64,000 nucleotides of DNA from Tenacibaculum ovolyticum DSM 18103. Its GTDB lineage: Bacteria > Bacteroidota > Bacteroidia > Flavobacteriales > Flavobacteriaceae. The position numbers were made by a program, and so were the translations under genes. The stretch lies in contig NZ_KE387163.1 in assembly GCF_000430545.1 (NCBI RefSeq), forward strand, positions 402,439 through 466,438, written 5' to 3'. Of the stretch, positions 15,403 to 24,737 are shown piece after piece. A model generated the notes under the pieces. That model was given only the letters and a program-made list of their open reading frames with translations, did no database searches and was not told the DNA's origin. Within the stretch, counting starts at the first letter, position 1. Each line of letters starts with the position of its first letter.

Positions 15403-15423
15403 AATACACTAATATAGTGTATT
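15403..15423. promoter_or_regulatory. Perfect palindrome upstream of the receiver-glycosyltransferase gene
   Basis: AATACACTA (15403-15411), centre ATA, and TAGTGTATT (15415-15423) form a 9-3-9 palindrome 26-46 bp upstream of the start at 15377. It is well placed to be an operator over the promoter. The regulator is not known. Confidence 0.5.
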
Positions 15424-15502
15424 TTACGAATTTACCAATGTAATTTCTAATAATTATTATTTACTATAGATGAACAGCAGTTTGGTACTGTTTAATGTAT
15501 GT

Positions 15503-15525
15503 TATACTTTAATTAAAAAAGTATA
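15503..15525. promoter_or_regulatory. Inverted repeat in the divergent polysaccharide promoter region
   Basis: TATACTTT (15503-15510) and AAAGTATA (15518-15525) are 8-bp arms around a 7-bp centre. Related ATACTT...AAGTAT arms occur at 24635-24658, before the TPR/beta-barrel gene. The sequence is AT-rich, so chance is possible. Confidence 0.35.
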
Positions 15526-15559
15526 TATTTACTATTGAGAATCATTTAAGATAATTAAC

Positions 15560-15588
15560 AAACAATAATTTACTTAAAATTATTGTTT
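15560..15588 (+). terminator. Leader terminator upstream of the polysaccharide operon
   Basis: AAACAATAATTT (15560-15571) and AAATTATTGTTT (15577-15588) make a 12-bp stem with a 5-nt loop, followed by a run of T. It lies 67 bp before the membrane-protein gene, and no plus-strand gene lies upstream within the divergent gap. It therefore looks like a leader (attenuation or antitermination) terminator, or the end of a small RNA. Confidence 0.55.
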
Positions 15589-15655
15589 TTTTGTAAAACG
15601 ATAAGTCAAAAAATAGTTTGCCTAAAAAGCAATTTATTTAAATAAAAATAGCCTT

Positions 15656-18600
15656 TTGAAAGAAACTTCTAATAAGTATTTAATTACCGCTTTGCTATTA
15701 GGGCTTGCATTTCATGGTACTTCTATCTTCTTTACTTTAGAAACAACCTATGATGCGTTAATTCATTTATTTTTTGCAGATCATTATGCTAACAGCTGGT
15801 TTGAGCCTTGGAATTATAAATGGTACACAGGTTTTACCGTTATGAGTTACCCGCCTTTAGTACATCAATCTATAGCTTTATTGTCTTTAATTGGTGGCTT
15901 AAAATTTGGAATGTTTACCGTAGCTATTATTGCCATAATTTTATTTATTACAGGTGTATATCGATTTTCTTTATTAATTACCTCTCATAAACAATCAGCT
16001 GGTTATGCAGCCGTATTAGCTGTATTCTCTTCATCATTTGTAGAAACATTACATATTTTTGGTCAATTACCAAGTATTATTGGGATTTCTGTATTAATGC
16101 ACGCTTTACCTGAAGTTTATTTGTGGTTAAAAACAGGTAAATACTGGTATTTAGCAACTTCACTTTCTTTAATTTCTGTAACGGTTACTTCACATCATGT
16201 AACTCCTATATTTGGAATGATTTTCTTTATTTTTCCACTCATAGGTTTGGTTATAATGGATGCTTCTAAAGAAGAAGTAAAAACAATGAAAGCTGTAAAT
16301 TTTAAGGTATTTATAAAATATTTTGCAAAGCTTTTTAAACGGATGATTACTTTTGGAGGATTATCTTTAGTAATCATTATTGGTTGTTTACTTCCTTATT
16401 GGATTAATTCTAAAAAAAACCCAATTACGCAAGTTCCTATTCCACATGGATCACGTGATAATTTTTTAGAAATCACCTCATCTGGATTAGTTTTCTTTAC
16501 AATTCCTTGGGGAATATTATTAATTCTTTTACCTTATTTTTTTTACAGATATTATAGTAAACGTTACTTATTTTTTGGTCTTTCATTTACTATCTGTGTT
16601 GTTTTAGGTACTGGGGGTACTACTCCAATTCCTAGAATGGTTTTAGGAGAAACAGCTTTTAATATTTTAACTTTAGATAGATTTACTTTATGGGCATCTA
16701 TTATGGCACTACCTTTATTAGGTGAGTTTACTTTTCGATTTGTAAACGGTGATTTAAAGACATTAATTCAATCTAAATTTGGCGCAGTATATCATCGTAT
16801 TATTGGTGGTATTTTAGCTTGTTTATTCGTATTTATGACTATTTTCACGATGAGTTTAGGTTATTTTAGACCATCACAGCCTCAGAAAATAAAAATGTTG
16901 CCTATTGTTAATTTTTTAAATCAAGATGATCACGATAAGTGGCGCTTTTTAACTTTAGGTTTTGGTGATCAAATGGCATGGTTAAGCTCCTTAACAAAAG
17001 GATTATCTGTAGATGGAAATTATCATTCTGCAAGGCGATTACCTGAGTTAACTACACGACCTATTGAACGTTTAGAGAATTCTAAATTTAAAGGCGTTGC
17101 TGGTATTGGTTCTTTACAGCAATTTCTAACAACCCCTGCTAAATACAATCTAAAATATATTTTCTCTAACGATAAGTTCTACGACCCTATCCTCTATTTT
17201 TGTGGATGGCAGCGATTACGACAGTTAGAAAATGGTATAATGGTCTGGGAGCGCTTAAATATACCTCCACTTTCTTCTATACTTCCAAAAGAAGATGTAA
17301 GTAAATGGCAAAAAATTCTTTGGGGTTTAATGCCATTTATAACTGTGCTCTTTGCTTTTGTTTTAAACATACAAATGTTATGGGTAAATACTTTAAAATC
17401 TAGAATTAAAAAAGCTCCTGAATTTTTAAAGTTTCAGAACAACTATACTAAATTTTCAAAAGGTCTTTTAACCATAACACATATTTGGACAATTATTTTA
17501 GCAATCATTTTAGGTTACGGTTTTTACGAGTTCTACTTAAGAAATGATTCTCATCGAAATCCTAAAAATGCAATTATTGCATATTATGACGCTTTAGATT
17601 TTAAAGAGTTTGAAAAAGCATATAATTTAATCGCCCCAAACAGCAATATGACAATTGCACAGTTTATGTTAGAGGTTTCTGTTACAGATGGTTTATTAAG
17701 TAGTTACGCAAAACTAGACGCCATTACTACTACCATTCTTCATAAAACCGATAGCTCTGCTATTGTAAAAGTTAATACAGAATGGATTACTCCGCTAGAA
17801 AAAGTAAATAAAGAAGAATTTAAATCACTTATAAAAGAAAAAACAAAGTGGTATATACAACCACAGGAATTAAATAATGATTTACCTCCTGATCAATTAT
17901 ATTCTAATAATACTACCAACTATTTTAACCAAGGAAGAAGACGTATTACTACCGAACAAACACTACATGAAGATGTATTAAAGCAACCTGTTTTAGAAGT
18001 TCTTTCTGCTAAGCTAGTTAAATTTAAACAACACTACGCCATTATTGGAGAGGTTCAAAACATAGACAATGTTCCTGCCGATGTTGTTTTAAAAGGAACT
18101 TTATATAATGATAATAACAAAAAGCTTGCTACCTATGATGCCAAATACCATGTTAAACATAAATTAATGCCAAAAGAAACTAGTTCTTTTAAAATTAATT
18201 TTGAAGGTATTGCTTGGTCAAACACCAAAGATTCAATTCCAAAAACTTTTAATCCTGATGAATTTACTCCTGTTGCTTTTGAAGAACAACCTACCAAATT
18301 CAATTTGCATATTGCAGGAAATGTTTCTGGATCTGATTTACATAAAAACATAACTTTAAGTAACCTAAAAACACATCCGAAAAGTGTCACAGGAACCATT
18401 TTTAACAGTGGTATACAAGAAATTACGGTACCACAACTACTAATTAGTTATTATTCAAAAAATAAAGACTTACTTTGGGTTGACCATCTATTTGTTAAAG
18501 AAGGTGTTCGTCAACAACGTAAACAACCTTTCGAGTATAATATTTTAGCTTGTGATTCTATAAAAATGATTTATACAGATATGAAAAATGTTTTTGTAAA

Positions 18601-18745
18601 CGGTTTACCTAATGAAGCAATCGCGAACAAAATAATAGGAAAAAGGATAAAAAACCATAGTTATAAGCAACTACAAACAATACAACATCAATATTTTAAA
18701 TATATAAATATTGAAATGAACGCATATATAGGTAATCCCAATTAA
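15656..18745 (+). CDS. Large polytopic membrane glycosyltransferase-like protein
   Basis: This 1029-residue protein starts at TTG; no ATG lies before residue 62 in frame, and the TTG gives a sensible cytoplasmic lead into the first helix. Ten or more hydrophobic helices fill about residues 8-575. The first periplasmic loop has TYDALIHLFFADHYANSWFEPWNYKWYTGF, typical of the PTPS-related/YfhO-like GT-C membrane proteins. A last helix (about 603-625) leads to a 400-residue outer part with an NTF2-like section (about 634-740) and beta-rich domains. GT-C enzymes use polyprenyl-phosphate sugars, which the neighbouring receiver-GT2 could make. The start of the next gene overlaps its stop by 1 nt. 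Confidence 0.8.
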   Translation: MKETSNKYLITALLLGLAFHGTSIFFTLETTYDALIHLFFADHYANSWFEPWNYKWYTGFTVMSYPPLVHQSIALLSLIGGLKFGMFTVAIIAIILFITGVYRFSLLITSHKQSAGYAAVLAVFSSSFVETLHIFGQLPSIIGISVLMHALPEVYLWLKTGKYWYLATSLSLISVTVTSHHVTPIFGMIFFIFPLIGLVIMDASKEEVKTMKAVNFKVFIKYFAKLFKRMITFGGLSLVIIIGCLLPYWINSKKNPITQVPIPHGSRDNFLEITSSGLVFFTIPWGILLILLPYFFYRYYSKRYLFFGLSFTICVVLGTGGTTPIPRMVLGETAFNILTLDRFTLWASIMALPLLGEFTFRFVNGDLKTLIQSKFGAVYHRIIGGILACLFVFMTIFTMSLGYFRPSQPQKIKMLPIVNFLNQDDHDKWRFLTLGFGDQMAWLSSLTKGLSVDGNYHSARRLPELTTRPIERLENSKFKGVAGIGSLQQFLTTPAKYNLKYIFSNDKFYDPILYFCGWQRLRQLENGIMVWERLNIPPLSSILPKEDVSKWQKILWGLMPFITVLFAFVLNIQMLWVNTLKSRIKKAPEFLKFQNNYTKFSKGLLTITHIWTIILAIILGYGFYEFYLRNDSHRNPKNAIIAYYDALDFKEFEKAYNLIAPNSNMTIAQFMLEVSVTDGLLSSYAKLDAITTTILHKTDSSAIVKVNTEWITPLEKVNKEEFKSLIKEKTKWYIQPQELNNDLPPDQLYSNNTTNYFNQGRRRITTEQTLHEDVLKQPVLEVLSAKLVKFKQHYAIIGEVQNIDNVPADVVLKGTLYNDNNKKLATYDAKYHVKHKLMPKETSSFKINFEGIAWSNTKDSIPKTFNPDEFTPVAFEEQPTKFNLHIAGNVSGSDLHKNITLSNLKTHPKSVTGTIFNSGIQEITVPQLLISYYSKNKDLLWVDHLFVKEGVRQQRKQPFEYNILACDSIKMIYTDMKNVFVNGLPNEAIANKIIGKRIKNHSYKQLQTIQHQYFKYINIEMNAYIGNPN

Positions 18746-19956
18746 TGAAACTTAAATACTCATATATATTTTTAATAGGATTGATTTTTTTATCATCCTT
18801 TTCTATCTTACAAGAAACGGAAATACCTTCTAATATAAAACTAATTACTAAAACTACTAAGTTTAAAGCTGGAGATGATATTACCTTAAAATTCGCTACT
18901 TCTAATAGCTCAAAACCATTTTTATATTGTACAAATAGTTATAGTACAATGCTTATAAAACCTAATTTAGAAAACAATGTTCTATACTATAAATTCCCAA
19001 AAAACCTGTGTAAAAAAAGAGGCATTGTACACTGGAAATTAAATAAAACTATACTTATGGGTAAGTTAAACATTGTTCCTTTACAAGAAGTAGCTACAAT
19101 GGAAACATATATTGGGCCTCCAAGTATTGAAGCTGGTAGAAAAGATTATAGTATGCATATAATTATACCTACAGATTCTTTAGATAATCCTTTAGCTGAA
19201 AAAACTTTAGTTACCACTAAATTTCAATTTTTAAACCAGCAAAAAAAAGAGGCTATCTATATTAAAAATTTAATAGCTTATAAAAATTTATATTCTCCTT
19301 TAAAGGATGGTCGTATGTTGATTTCTTCTGAGTGTTTAGATGAAAACTCTAAAGAATATACAGTAATAGTATATCCTGCAAATCCTACTAATTTTAAGAT
19401 CTTTGCAAAAAGACATCATTCATATGCTGATGGAAACCAAATCACTAATTTTTCAACCTCTGCGGTTAAAGACGAGTATAATAATATTGTAAGTGATGGT
19501 ACATTTGTTAATTTTTTTATCAGAAATAAAAAAGGAAATATTTTAAAAACATCTGGTACAACTATTAAAGGTATTGCTACCGCAAAAATGATTCATCCTG
19601 ACTACGAAACTACCTGGAAGGTTAAAGCCTATGTTGAAGGTATGGCTGAAAGTAATACTATTAGCGTAAATTATAAACAGGTTATAGAAGATTTTAAAGT
19701 TGATTTTTCTAATGATAATAGACTTATTACTATAGGCCCTTTGCAAAGTTTTATGCAACAAATGGTTCCTGACGGACTCATTGTATCTCTCTTTGTTTAT
19801 AAAAACAATGTGCTAATAAATTCTGAAATAAAAACATCATATAATGGATTTGTTAATTTTAATCTGAATACAGCAGCTTATAAAAAAGATACTTATACTT
19901 TAAAAATCACATCTGCTGGTTTAAAAAAAGAATTTAAAAAAATAACACTATGGTAG
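18745..19956 (+). CDS. Exported beta-rich protein of unknown function
   Basis: I do not recognise this 403-residue protein. It has a signal-type N-terminus (about residues 4-20) and then beta-strand-rich sequence resembling a series of Ig-like or bacterial adhesion folds, including a region about 220-310 with DEYNNIVSDGTFVNFFI that resembles invasin/Big-like repeats. It is coupled to both neighbours: its start overlaps the membrane-protein stop by 1 nt and its end overlaps the glycoside hydrolase start by 7 nt. The three products are likely to act together at the envelope, for example as a periplasmic partner in polymer handling. Confidence 0.7.
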   Translation: MKLKYSYIFLIGLIFLSSFSILQETEIPSNIKLITKTTKFKAGDDITLKFATSNSSKPFLYCTNSYSTMLIKPNLENNVLYYKFPKNLCKKRGIVHWKLNKTILMGKLNIVPLQEVATMETYIGPPSIEAGRKDYSMHIIIPTDSLDNPLAEKTLVTTKFQFLNQQKKEAIYIKNLIAYKNLYSPLKDGRMLISSECLDENSKEYTVIVYPANPTNFKIFAKRHHSYADGNQITNFSTSAVKDEYNNIVSDGTFVNFFIRNKKGNILKTSGTTIKGIATAKMIHPDYETTWKVKAYVEGMAESNTISVNYKQVIEDFKVDFSNDNRLITIGPLQSFMQQMVPDGLIVSLFVYKNNVLINSEIKTSYNGFVNFNLNTAAYKKDTYTLKITSAGLKKEFKKITLW

Positions 19957-21470
19957 GTATCAATAGAAATATTATTCGTTCCATATTAATAGCATCATAT
20001 ATAATGATTATAGCCTTTATTATTGGCGGTATTAGCGCACTTTTCAGCTACCTAAATACAGGTGCTGATAGGAGTTTAATGTTACATACCGAAATTGCAA
20101 AAGAAATATTATACACCCCTAAAATTACATGGTCTCCTTTGCAAAATGAAGGTAGGGAAATGGATTTAGAAAATTTAAAAAACTTAGAGAGAGATTATTT
20201 AAATGCTTGGTACGTAAAACATATTACATATAAAACAAATACAACTACTGGAATTGAAGATTATTATACAGATCATGCGCGTCAAAACATTTATGAGGCT
20301 ATAGAAATTAACAAAAAACAAAAAATTTCTATTGATGCCACTACCCTAAGGCATCAACCTACATTAAACTTTTTTAGTGAAGACGGACAATTAGCTATTC
20401 TTACTGATTCTGATGTTATTGAATACAAACGTGTTTTAGAAAAAAACAAACTTATTTTAGAAACATCTGAAAAAGCTACTTATAAAATTATCTTTTTATT
20501 AGAAGATGGTTTTTGGCGTATTCGGCACTTAGTTAAAGTAGATAGTGAAAATCACGTTCTTAAAAATAAATCAATTCCTATAGATAGTTTACATATAAAA
20601 GGTATTAATTATTATCCTAAAAACACTCCTTGGAATATGTTTGGTAGCACTTTTAGTGAAGATACCATTAATAATGATTTTAAAATAATTAAAGAAGCTG
20701 GTTTAAATTCGGTACGCATTTTTATACAGTATGAAGATTTTGGAAAAGCAACAGTTAGAAATGATAAACTAACTAAATTAATACAAACTTTAGATCTTGC
20801 AAAAGCTAATAATTTAAAGGTTGTATTAACACTCTTTGATTTTTATGGTAATTATTCTGTACTAGATTGGACATTAAACCAACAACATGCAACAACTATT
20901 ATTAAAACTGTAAAAGATCATGATGCTTTACTTGCTTGGGATATTAAAAACGAACCTAATTTAGATTTTAAATCTAGGGGAAAAGAAATTGTAATAGCTT
21001 GGCTAGATAACATGATTAGCCTAGTAAAATCCATAGATACTAAACACCCTGTTACTATTGGTTGGTCTAACACTAAAAGTGCTGTAATTTTAAAAGAAAA
21101 AGTTGATTTTATTTCTTTTCATTATTATGAAAATTTAGAAAACCTATCAACAGCTGTACAAGAACTAAGAGAGAAAATACCGAATAAGCCTTTAGTTATG
21201 CAAGAGTTTGGAATTTCTTCTTATAATGGTTTTTGGAAACCCTTTGGAAGCTCTAAAAAAGATCAAGCTAATTACCACAAAAAAGCCCAAGAACTTATTG
21301 AATTGAATGATTTACAATTTATGTCTTGGACTTTATATGATTTTGAAAAAATTCCTAAAAGTGTTGTAGGTAGTCTTCCTTGGAGAAAAAAACCTCAGAA
21401 AAAATTCGGTTTTATTACTAAATCTGGTAAGAAAAAAGCTGCTTTTAAATATATTTCAGGTTCTAAATAG
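19950..21470 (+). CDS. Membrane-anchored glycoside hydrolase (clan GH-A, GH5/cellulase-like)
   Basis: This 506-residue protein has one N-terminal transmembrane helix (about residues 10-34), an NTF2-like section (about 75-200) and a TIM-barrel hydrolase domain (about 214-500). The clan GH-A catalytic pair is visible: acid/base Glu335 in IKNEPN and nucleophile Glu419 in MQEFG, with HYYEN before it. Both catalytic residues are present, so it is probably active on a polysaccharide at the outer side of the inner membrane. Hydrolases of this kind in export loci trim or release the polymer (as PelA and PgaB do). It ends only 7 bp before the convergent GT4 gene. Confidence 0.85.
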   Translation: MVGINRNIIRSILIASYIMIIAFIIGGISALFSYLNTGADRSLMLHTEIAKEILYTPKITWSPLQNEGREMDLENLKNLERDYLNAWYVKHITYKTNTTTGIEDYYTDHARQNIYEAIEINKKQKISIDATTLRHQPTLNFFSEDGQLAILTDSDVIEYKRVLEKNKLILETSEKATYKIIFLLEDGFWRIRHLVKVDSENHVLKNKSIPIDSLHIKGINYYPKNTPWNMFGSTFSEDTINNDFKIIKEAGLNSVRIFIQYEDFGKATVRNDKLTKLIQTLDLAKANNLKVVLTLFDFYGNYSVLDWTLNQQHATTIIKTVKDHDALLAWDIKNEPNLDFKSRGKEIVIAWLDNMISLVKSIDTKHPVTIGWSNTKSAVILKEKVDFISFHYYENLENLSTAVQELREKIPNKPLVMQEFGISSYNGFWKPFGSSKKDQANYHKKAQELIELNDLQFMSWTLYDFEKIPKSVVGSLPWRKKPQKKFGFITKSGKKKAAFKYISGSK

Positions 21471-21477
21471 TTTATAT

Positions 21478-22665
21478 CTATACTTTAACTTTTTTATTTA
21501 TAATTTTTTCAAACTCATCTATATAAATTTTTGTTATTTTTTTCATTGGGTATGCCGTTGCTGCTTTATAATTAGCATCTTCTAAATACTTTCTATGATT
21601 ATCATTTGTTACTATTTTTTCAATAGCACTTGCTAAACTTGTTATACTTGTTGGTTCAAAATACTCTCCTTTATACCCTTCATCTTCTATTAAAGTTTTT
21701 AAATCTCCTAAATTTGGCATAACAACAGCTTTTGCATAACTTCCTGCTTGGTGTAAAACTCCTGAACTACCTGTTGTTGACGTATATGGAAAAACAACTA
21801 CTGCGCTTTCATTAAAGATTCTTGCTACATCACTTTCTTCAACATAGCCTGTAAATGTTAATTGAGGTGTTTGTTTATATTTTTCAGCTACTTCTGCTAA
21901 ATAGCCCTTTACATTTGGATTATCGGTACCAGCAATTACAATTTCTAAATCTAAACCTGTTTTTTTTCTAATTTCCACGACAGCTTCAATCATATTTTCT
22001 ACCTTTTTATAGGTACCAAACTTACCAAATGTCATAATTTTTAAAGCTCCTTCAGGTAAATCCCCTTCAGGTTTATCTGGGATTTCAAATGTTCCATGCG
22101 GAATCATTTTTACATTACTAACTTTATATTTATTTTCTAATGTTGTAACATATTTATGCATTGTTACGGCAACTAAATCTGCTTTTAAAATTAACTTTGT
22201 TAAAGTCGTTCCTATAAAATTATATATTTTTTGAGCTACTTTATTTTCTGTAAATCCTGCACTTTTTAAATCTACCTGCTCTAAAATATTATGCAATAAT
22301 ACTATCGTTGGTATTTTTTTCATCCTACAAACTAAGGGCAATAGTAGCCCCAAAGCTGCTGCTATTTTTTTATCTCCAAACTTCATAAACTGTAAATTAA
22401 ACAATACAGCATCTGGTTTCGTTTGTTTTACTGCTTTATTAACCGATCGTATCGTTTTATAACTATTAAATTTCCAACATTCTTTAACTGTTATTTTACA
22501 CCCCTCTTCTGTAAATTCAATATCCTTTGCGCCTGTTGTAACATCAGTTAATAAAATTAATTCTGTTATTCTTTCATGTTGTCTAAAATGCTTTGTTAAA
22601 TAATAAGCATATTCATTTAATGTTACTTTACTTGGTGGGTATGCTGTTACAATTGCTAATTTCAT
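21478..22665 (-). CDS. GT4-family glycosyltransferase
   Basis: This 395-residue cytoplasmic enzyme has the GT-B fold pattern of family 4: an N-terminal acceptor half starting AIVTAYPPSKVTLNEYAYYL, the donor-half start LKIMTFGKFGTYKKVENMIEA (about residue 208), and the retaining motif region ESDVARIFNESAVVVFPYTSTTGSSGVLHQAGSYAKAVV (about 292-325). Proteins of this type transfer a sugar from a nucleotide donor, such as UDP- or GDP-sugar. It is 59 bp downstream of the flippase gene and probably cotranscribed with it. The pairing of GT4 and MOP flippase is as in pelF-pelG. Confidence 0.88.
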   Translation of the reverse strand: MKLAIVTAYPPSKVTLNEYAYYLTKHFRQHERITELILLTDVTTGAKDIEFTEEGCKITVKECWKFNSYKTIRSVNKAVKQTKPDAVLFNLQFMKFGDKKIAAALGLLLPLVCRMKKIPTIVLLHNILEQVDLKSAGFTENKVAQKIYNFIGTTLTKLILKADLVAVTMHKYVTTLENKYKVSNVKMIPHGTFEIPDKPEGDLPEGALKIMTFGKFGTYKKVENMIEAVVEIRKKTGLDLEIVIAGTDNPNVKGYLAEVAEKYKQTPQLTFTGYVEESDVARIFNESAVVVFPYTSTTGSSGVLHQAGSYAKAVVMPNLGDLKTLIEDEGYKGEYFEPTSITSLASAIEKIVTNDNHRKYLEDANYKAATAYPMKKITKIYIDEFEKIINKKVKV

Positions 22666-22724
22666 GGCTATTCTTTTTTAATTATAGTTTATAATACAAC
22701 TATACATAGTTGAAGGGAAAAGAT

Positions 22725-23975
22725 TTAAATATTTTGTTTTATTAATATAGTATTATCCTTTAAGAAAAAGAAGCTTAGTTGAATAAGTAGTAATAAAATC
22801 ATAGCAAATATTTGCATATGTACCACTTGCTCTAAGGTTTTATGAAATAAAATTATTAAAATTATTTGTAACATTCCAAAAATACCAGAAACAATTACTG
22901 GGATATACTTATCTAATGACAAATAATAATAAGCAAAAATATTCGAAATTGCAAAAACGCCTGTAGCTAAAGCGTACTTCCATAATAATGGTGCAATTTC
23001 AAAGTAATCACTACCAAATAATATAGTTATAATTTGTTCTGGAAAAATAAAGCTAGCAACGATAATTAAAGTTGCAATAATAGAAATATAACCAACATAT
23101 TTTAATAGAATAGGTAATGTCGGTTTTCCTTCTTTTTTTAATTCAACAACAGTCGGTAATAATAACATTACAAACATCCAAGCTATAAAATAAACAACTC
23201 TACCAATTAATGCTAAAGAAGCATATAAACCTGCATCATAAGATTCGAAATAATGTTTTACTAGTAAAATATCACTGTTATTTATAATAATTTGTGTTAA
23301 TTCATAAAATGCTGTAATTATAAAAAAATTGCGAACCATTTTTTTATGAGAACTATCTAATGGTGTTTTTTTAGAAAATGAAATAATTTTATAACTAAAT
23401 GGTATTAAACCAAATACAAAAGACCCTAAAATTCCTATGGCTATTAATATTGATGATTCAATATTAAAAAAATACAATAATCCGAAAGTAATTAATAAAC
23501 GACTTATCATTTCTAGCTGATAAGTAATTGATAATGATGTTAACCGTTTTTTACCTTGAAAAATTCCTCTATTTACACTCATTAAAAAATAAAGAGGAAC
23601 TCCTAAACCAAATATAACAAACATACTATAGGAAGTTGTTCTGAAAAAATATTGTAATTCTTTAGAAAAAACAATAATTAACAATCCTAAAAATATACTT
23701 GTAATAAAAGCGTTTTTATAAACTTTTAGTATAAATTTTTTAAAAACTAATCCTTCAAAAATTACTGAAAATTTTGCTGTTACCAACTGAAAAGTCATTG
23801 CTACAAAAGAAAGTACTAATAAAAAAGTGACCATAATGGCTGCATCAGCAAATTTCTCAGGCCCTAAAAACCTACCTAATAGTAAATTATATAAATAATT
23901 ACCTCCATTTACAAGTAAAACACTTATCATAAACAATTGTTCTGACGAAATTTTATACTTTAAAACTTTTGGCAT
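22725..23975 (-). CDS. Polysaccharide flippase, MOP superfamily (Wzx/PelG-like)
   Basis: This 416-residue protein has about twelve hydrophobic helices. Its N-terminal FMISVLLVNGGNYLYNLLLGRFLGPEKFADAAIMVTFLL is characteristic of Wzx/RfbX-type flippases, which move lipid-linked glycans or, in PelG, help export a polymer across the inner membrane. It is the first gene of a two-gene unit with the GT4. The substrate is not predictable from sequence. Confidence 0.88.
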   Translation of the reverse strand: MPKVLKYKISSEQLFMISVLLVNGGNYLYNLLLGRFLGPEKFADAAIMVTFLLVLSFVAMTFQLVTAKFSVIFEGLVFKKFILKVYKNAFITSIFLGLLIIVFSKELQYFFRTTSYSMFVIFGLGVPLYFLMSVNRGIFQGKKRLTSLSITYQLEMISRLLITFGLLYFFNIESSILIAIGILGSFVFGLIPFSYKIISFSKKTPLDSSHKKMVRNFFIITAFYELTQIIINNSDILLVKHYFESYDAGLYASLALIGRVVYFIAWMFVMLLLPTVVELKKEGKPTLPILLKYVGYISIIATLIIVASFIFPEQIITILFGSDYFEIAPLLWKYALATGVFAISNIFAYYYLSLDKYIPVIVSGIFGMLQIILIILFHKTLEQVVHMQIFAMILLLLIQLSFFFLKDNTILIKQNI

Positions 23976-24146
23976 CTTTTTCTTAATTTAATATACGTAT
24001 CTCTTCAAAATTATTTTTTCTAACTCAGTTTATTTATTTTTAATAACTCACAAATAACATTATGTATTTTGTTATTTTATAAACCAATAATTGTTTTGTG
24101 AAAATTTTTAAATAACTGAATATCAAATTCAAAATGTAAGTAACAA

Positions 24147-24180
24147 AAAAAAAATAAAACATAAGTGTTTTATTTTTTTT
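24147..24180 (-). terminator. Terminator after the STAS gene; rest of the 342-bp gap appears empty
   Basis: A 15-bp stem with an A8-TAAAACA arm (24147-24161) and its complement TGTTTTA-T8 (24166-24180), loop TAAG. It lies 138 bp past the STAS stop and works on the minus strand, with a U-tract; on the plus strand the tract also ends in T. The remainder of 23976-24317 is AT-rich with no ORF I can support. Confidence 0.6.
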
Positions 24181-24317
24181 ATTTATTTGGGGATATATTT
24201 TAACATATAGAAAAATGAGTTTTCTTATTTTTTCATTAAAAGAATTGTGTTGGTGCTAAATAATATTTTAAGAATATTTTTTTTAGAAAAAAAATATCTT
24301 AATTTTTATTTAACTGA

Positions 24318-24596
24318 TTATGCTACATTAATTTCATTAAAATGATCATAAATTTCTTTACATCCATAACCTGTAACTGAAAATAATTTATCTTCTTTTA
24401 AGGCAATAGCTGTTAGTGTACTTATTGCATCTAAACCTTCTTTACTTATTTCTTTTACATTATCAATATTTATAGTTACATCTTTACAATGCTGTAAATT
24501 ATGTTCAAAATAAACAATAAAAAATCTAGAGGTTGTGGTATTTAGTTTACCGTTTAAATAAAATTTTCCTTTTTTTTGTGAGATTTGTAAAGCCAT
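24318..24596 (-). CDS. STAS-domain protein (anti-sigma-factor-antagonist-like)
   Basis: This 92-residue protein consists of a single STAS domain, the fold of SpoIIAA-type partner-switching proteins. The pattern FYLNGKLNTTTSRFFIVYF, a central DVTINIDNVKEISKEGLDAIS and LFSVTGYGCKEIYDHF matches the family. Ser51 in the EISKEGL loop is at the usual phosphorylation position. No cognate serine kinase or phosphatase is encoded nearby. It is divergent from the TPR/beta-barrel gene and lies within the polysaccharide locus, so it may regulate an enzyme there rather than a sigma factor. Confidence 0.8.
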   Translation of the reverse strand: MALQISQKKGKFYLNGKLNTTTSRFFIVYFEHNLQHCKDVTINIDNVKEISKEGLDAISTLTAIALKEDKLFSVTGYGCKEIYDHFNEINVA

Positions 24597-24634
24597 AATT
24601 TTATAGTTTAATGATTAGTTACATTACAAATATC

Positions 24635-24658
24635 ATACTTAAACTACTAAAAAAGTAT
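24635..24658. promoter_or_regulatory. Inverted repeat between STAS and TPR/barrel genes
   Basis: ATACTT (24635-24640) and AAGTAT (24653-24658) with a 12-bp spacer. The stretch AAAAAAGTATAT is shared with the region upstream of the large membrane-protein gene (15516-15526). A shared regulator is possible but unproven. Confidence 0.3.
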
Positions 24659-24737
24659 ATGTTATCGATGAAAAACCATTTTATATCGTTCAATGTATGG
24701 ATGCTATTCCTTAACTTGCATACAACAACAAAAAAAT

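Noticed and set aside
22725-23975. MurJ or MATE efflux assignment for the MOP-superfamily protein
   Set aside because: The N-terminal pattern and the adjacent GT4 gene favour a polysaccharide flippase; no peptidoglycan genes are nearby.
24693-24737. Upstream ATG for the TPR/barrel gene
   Set aside because: It puts 15 residues before a clear signal peptide, which would block export.
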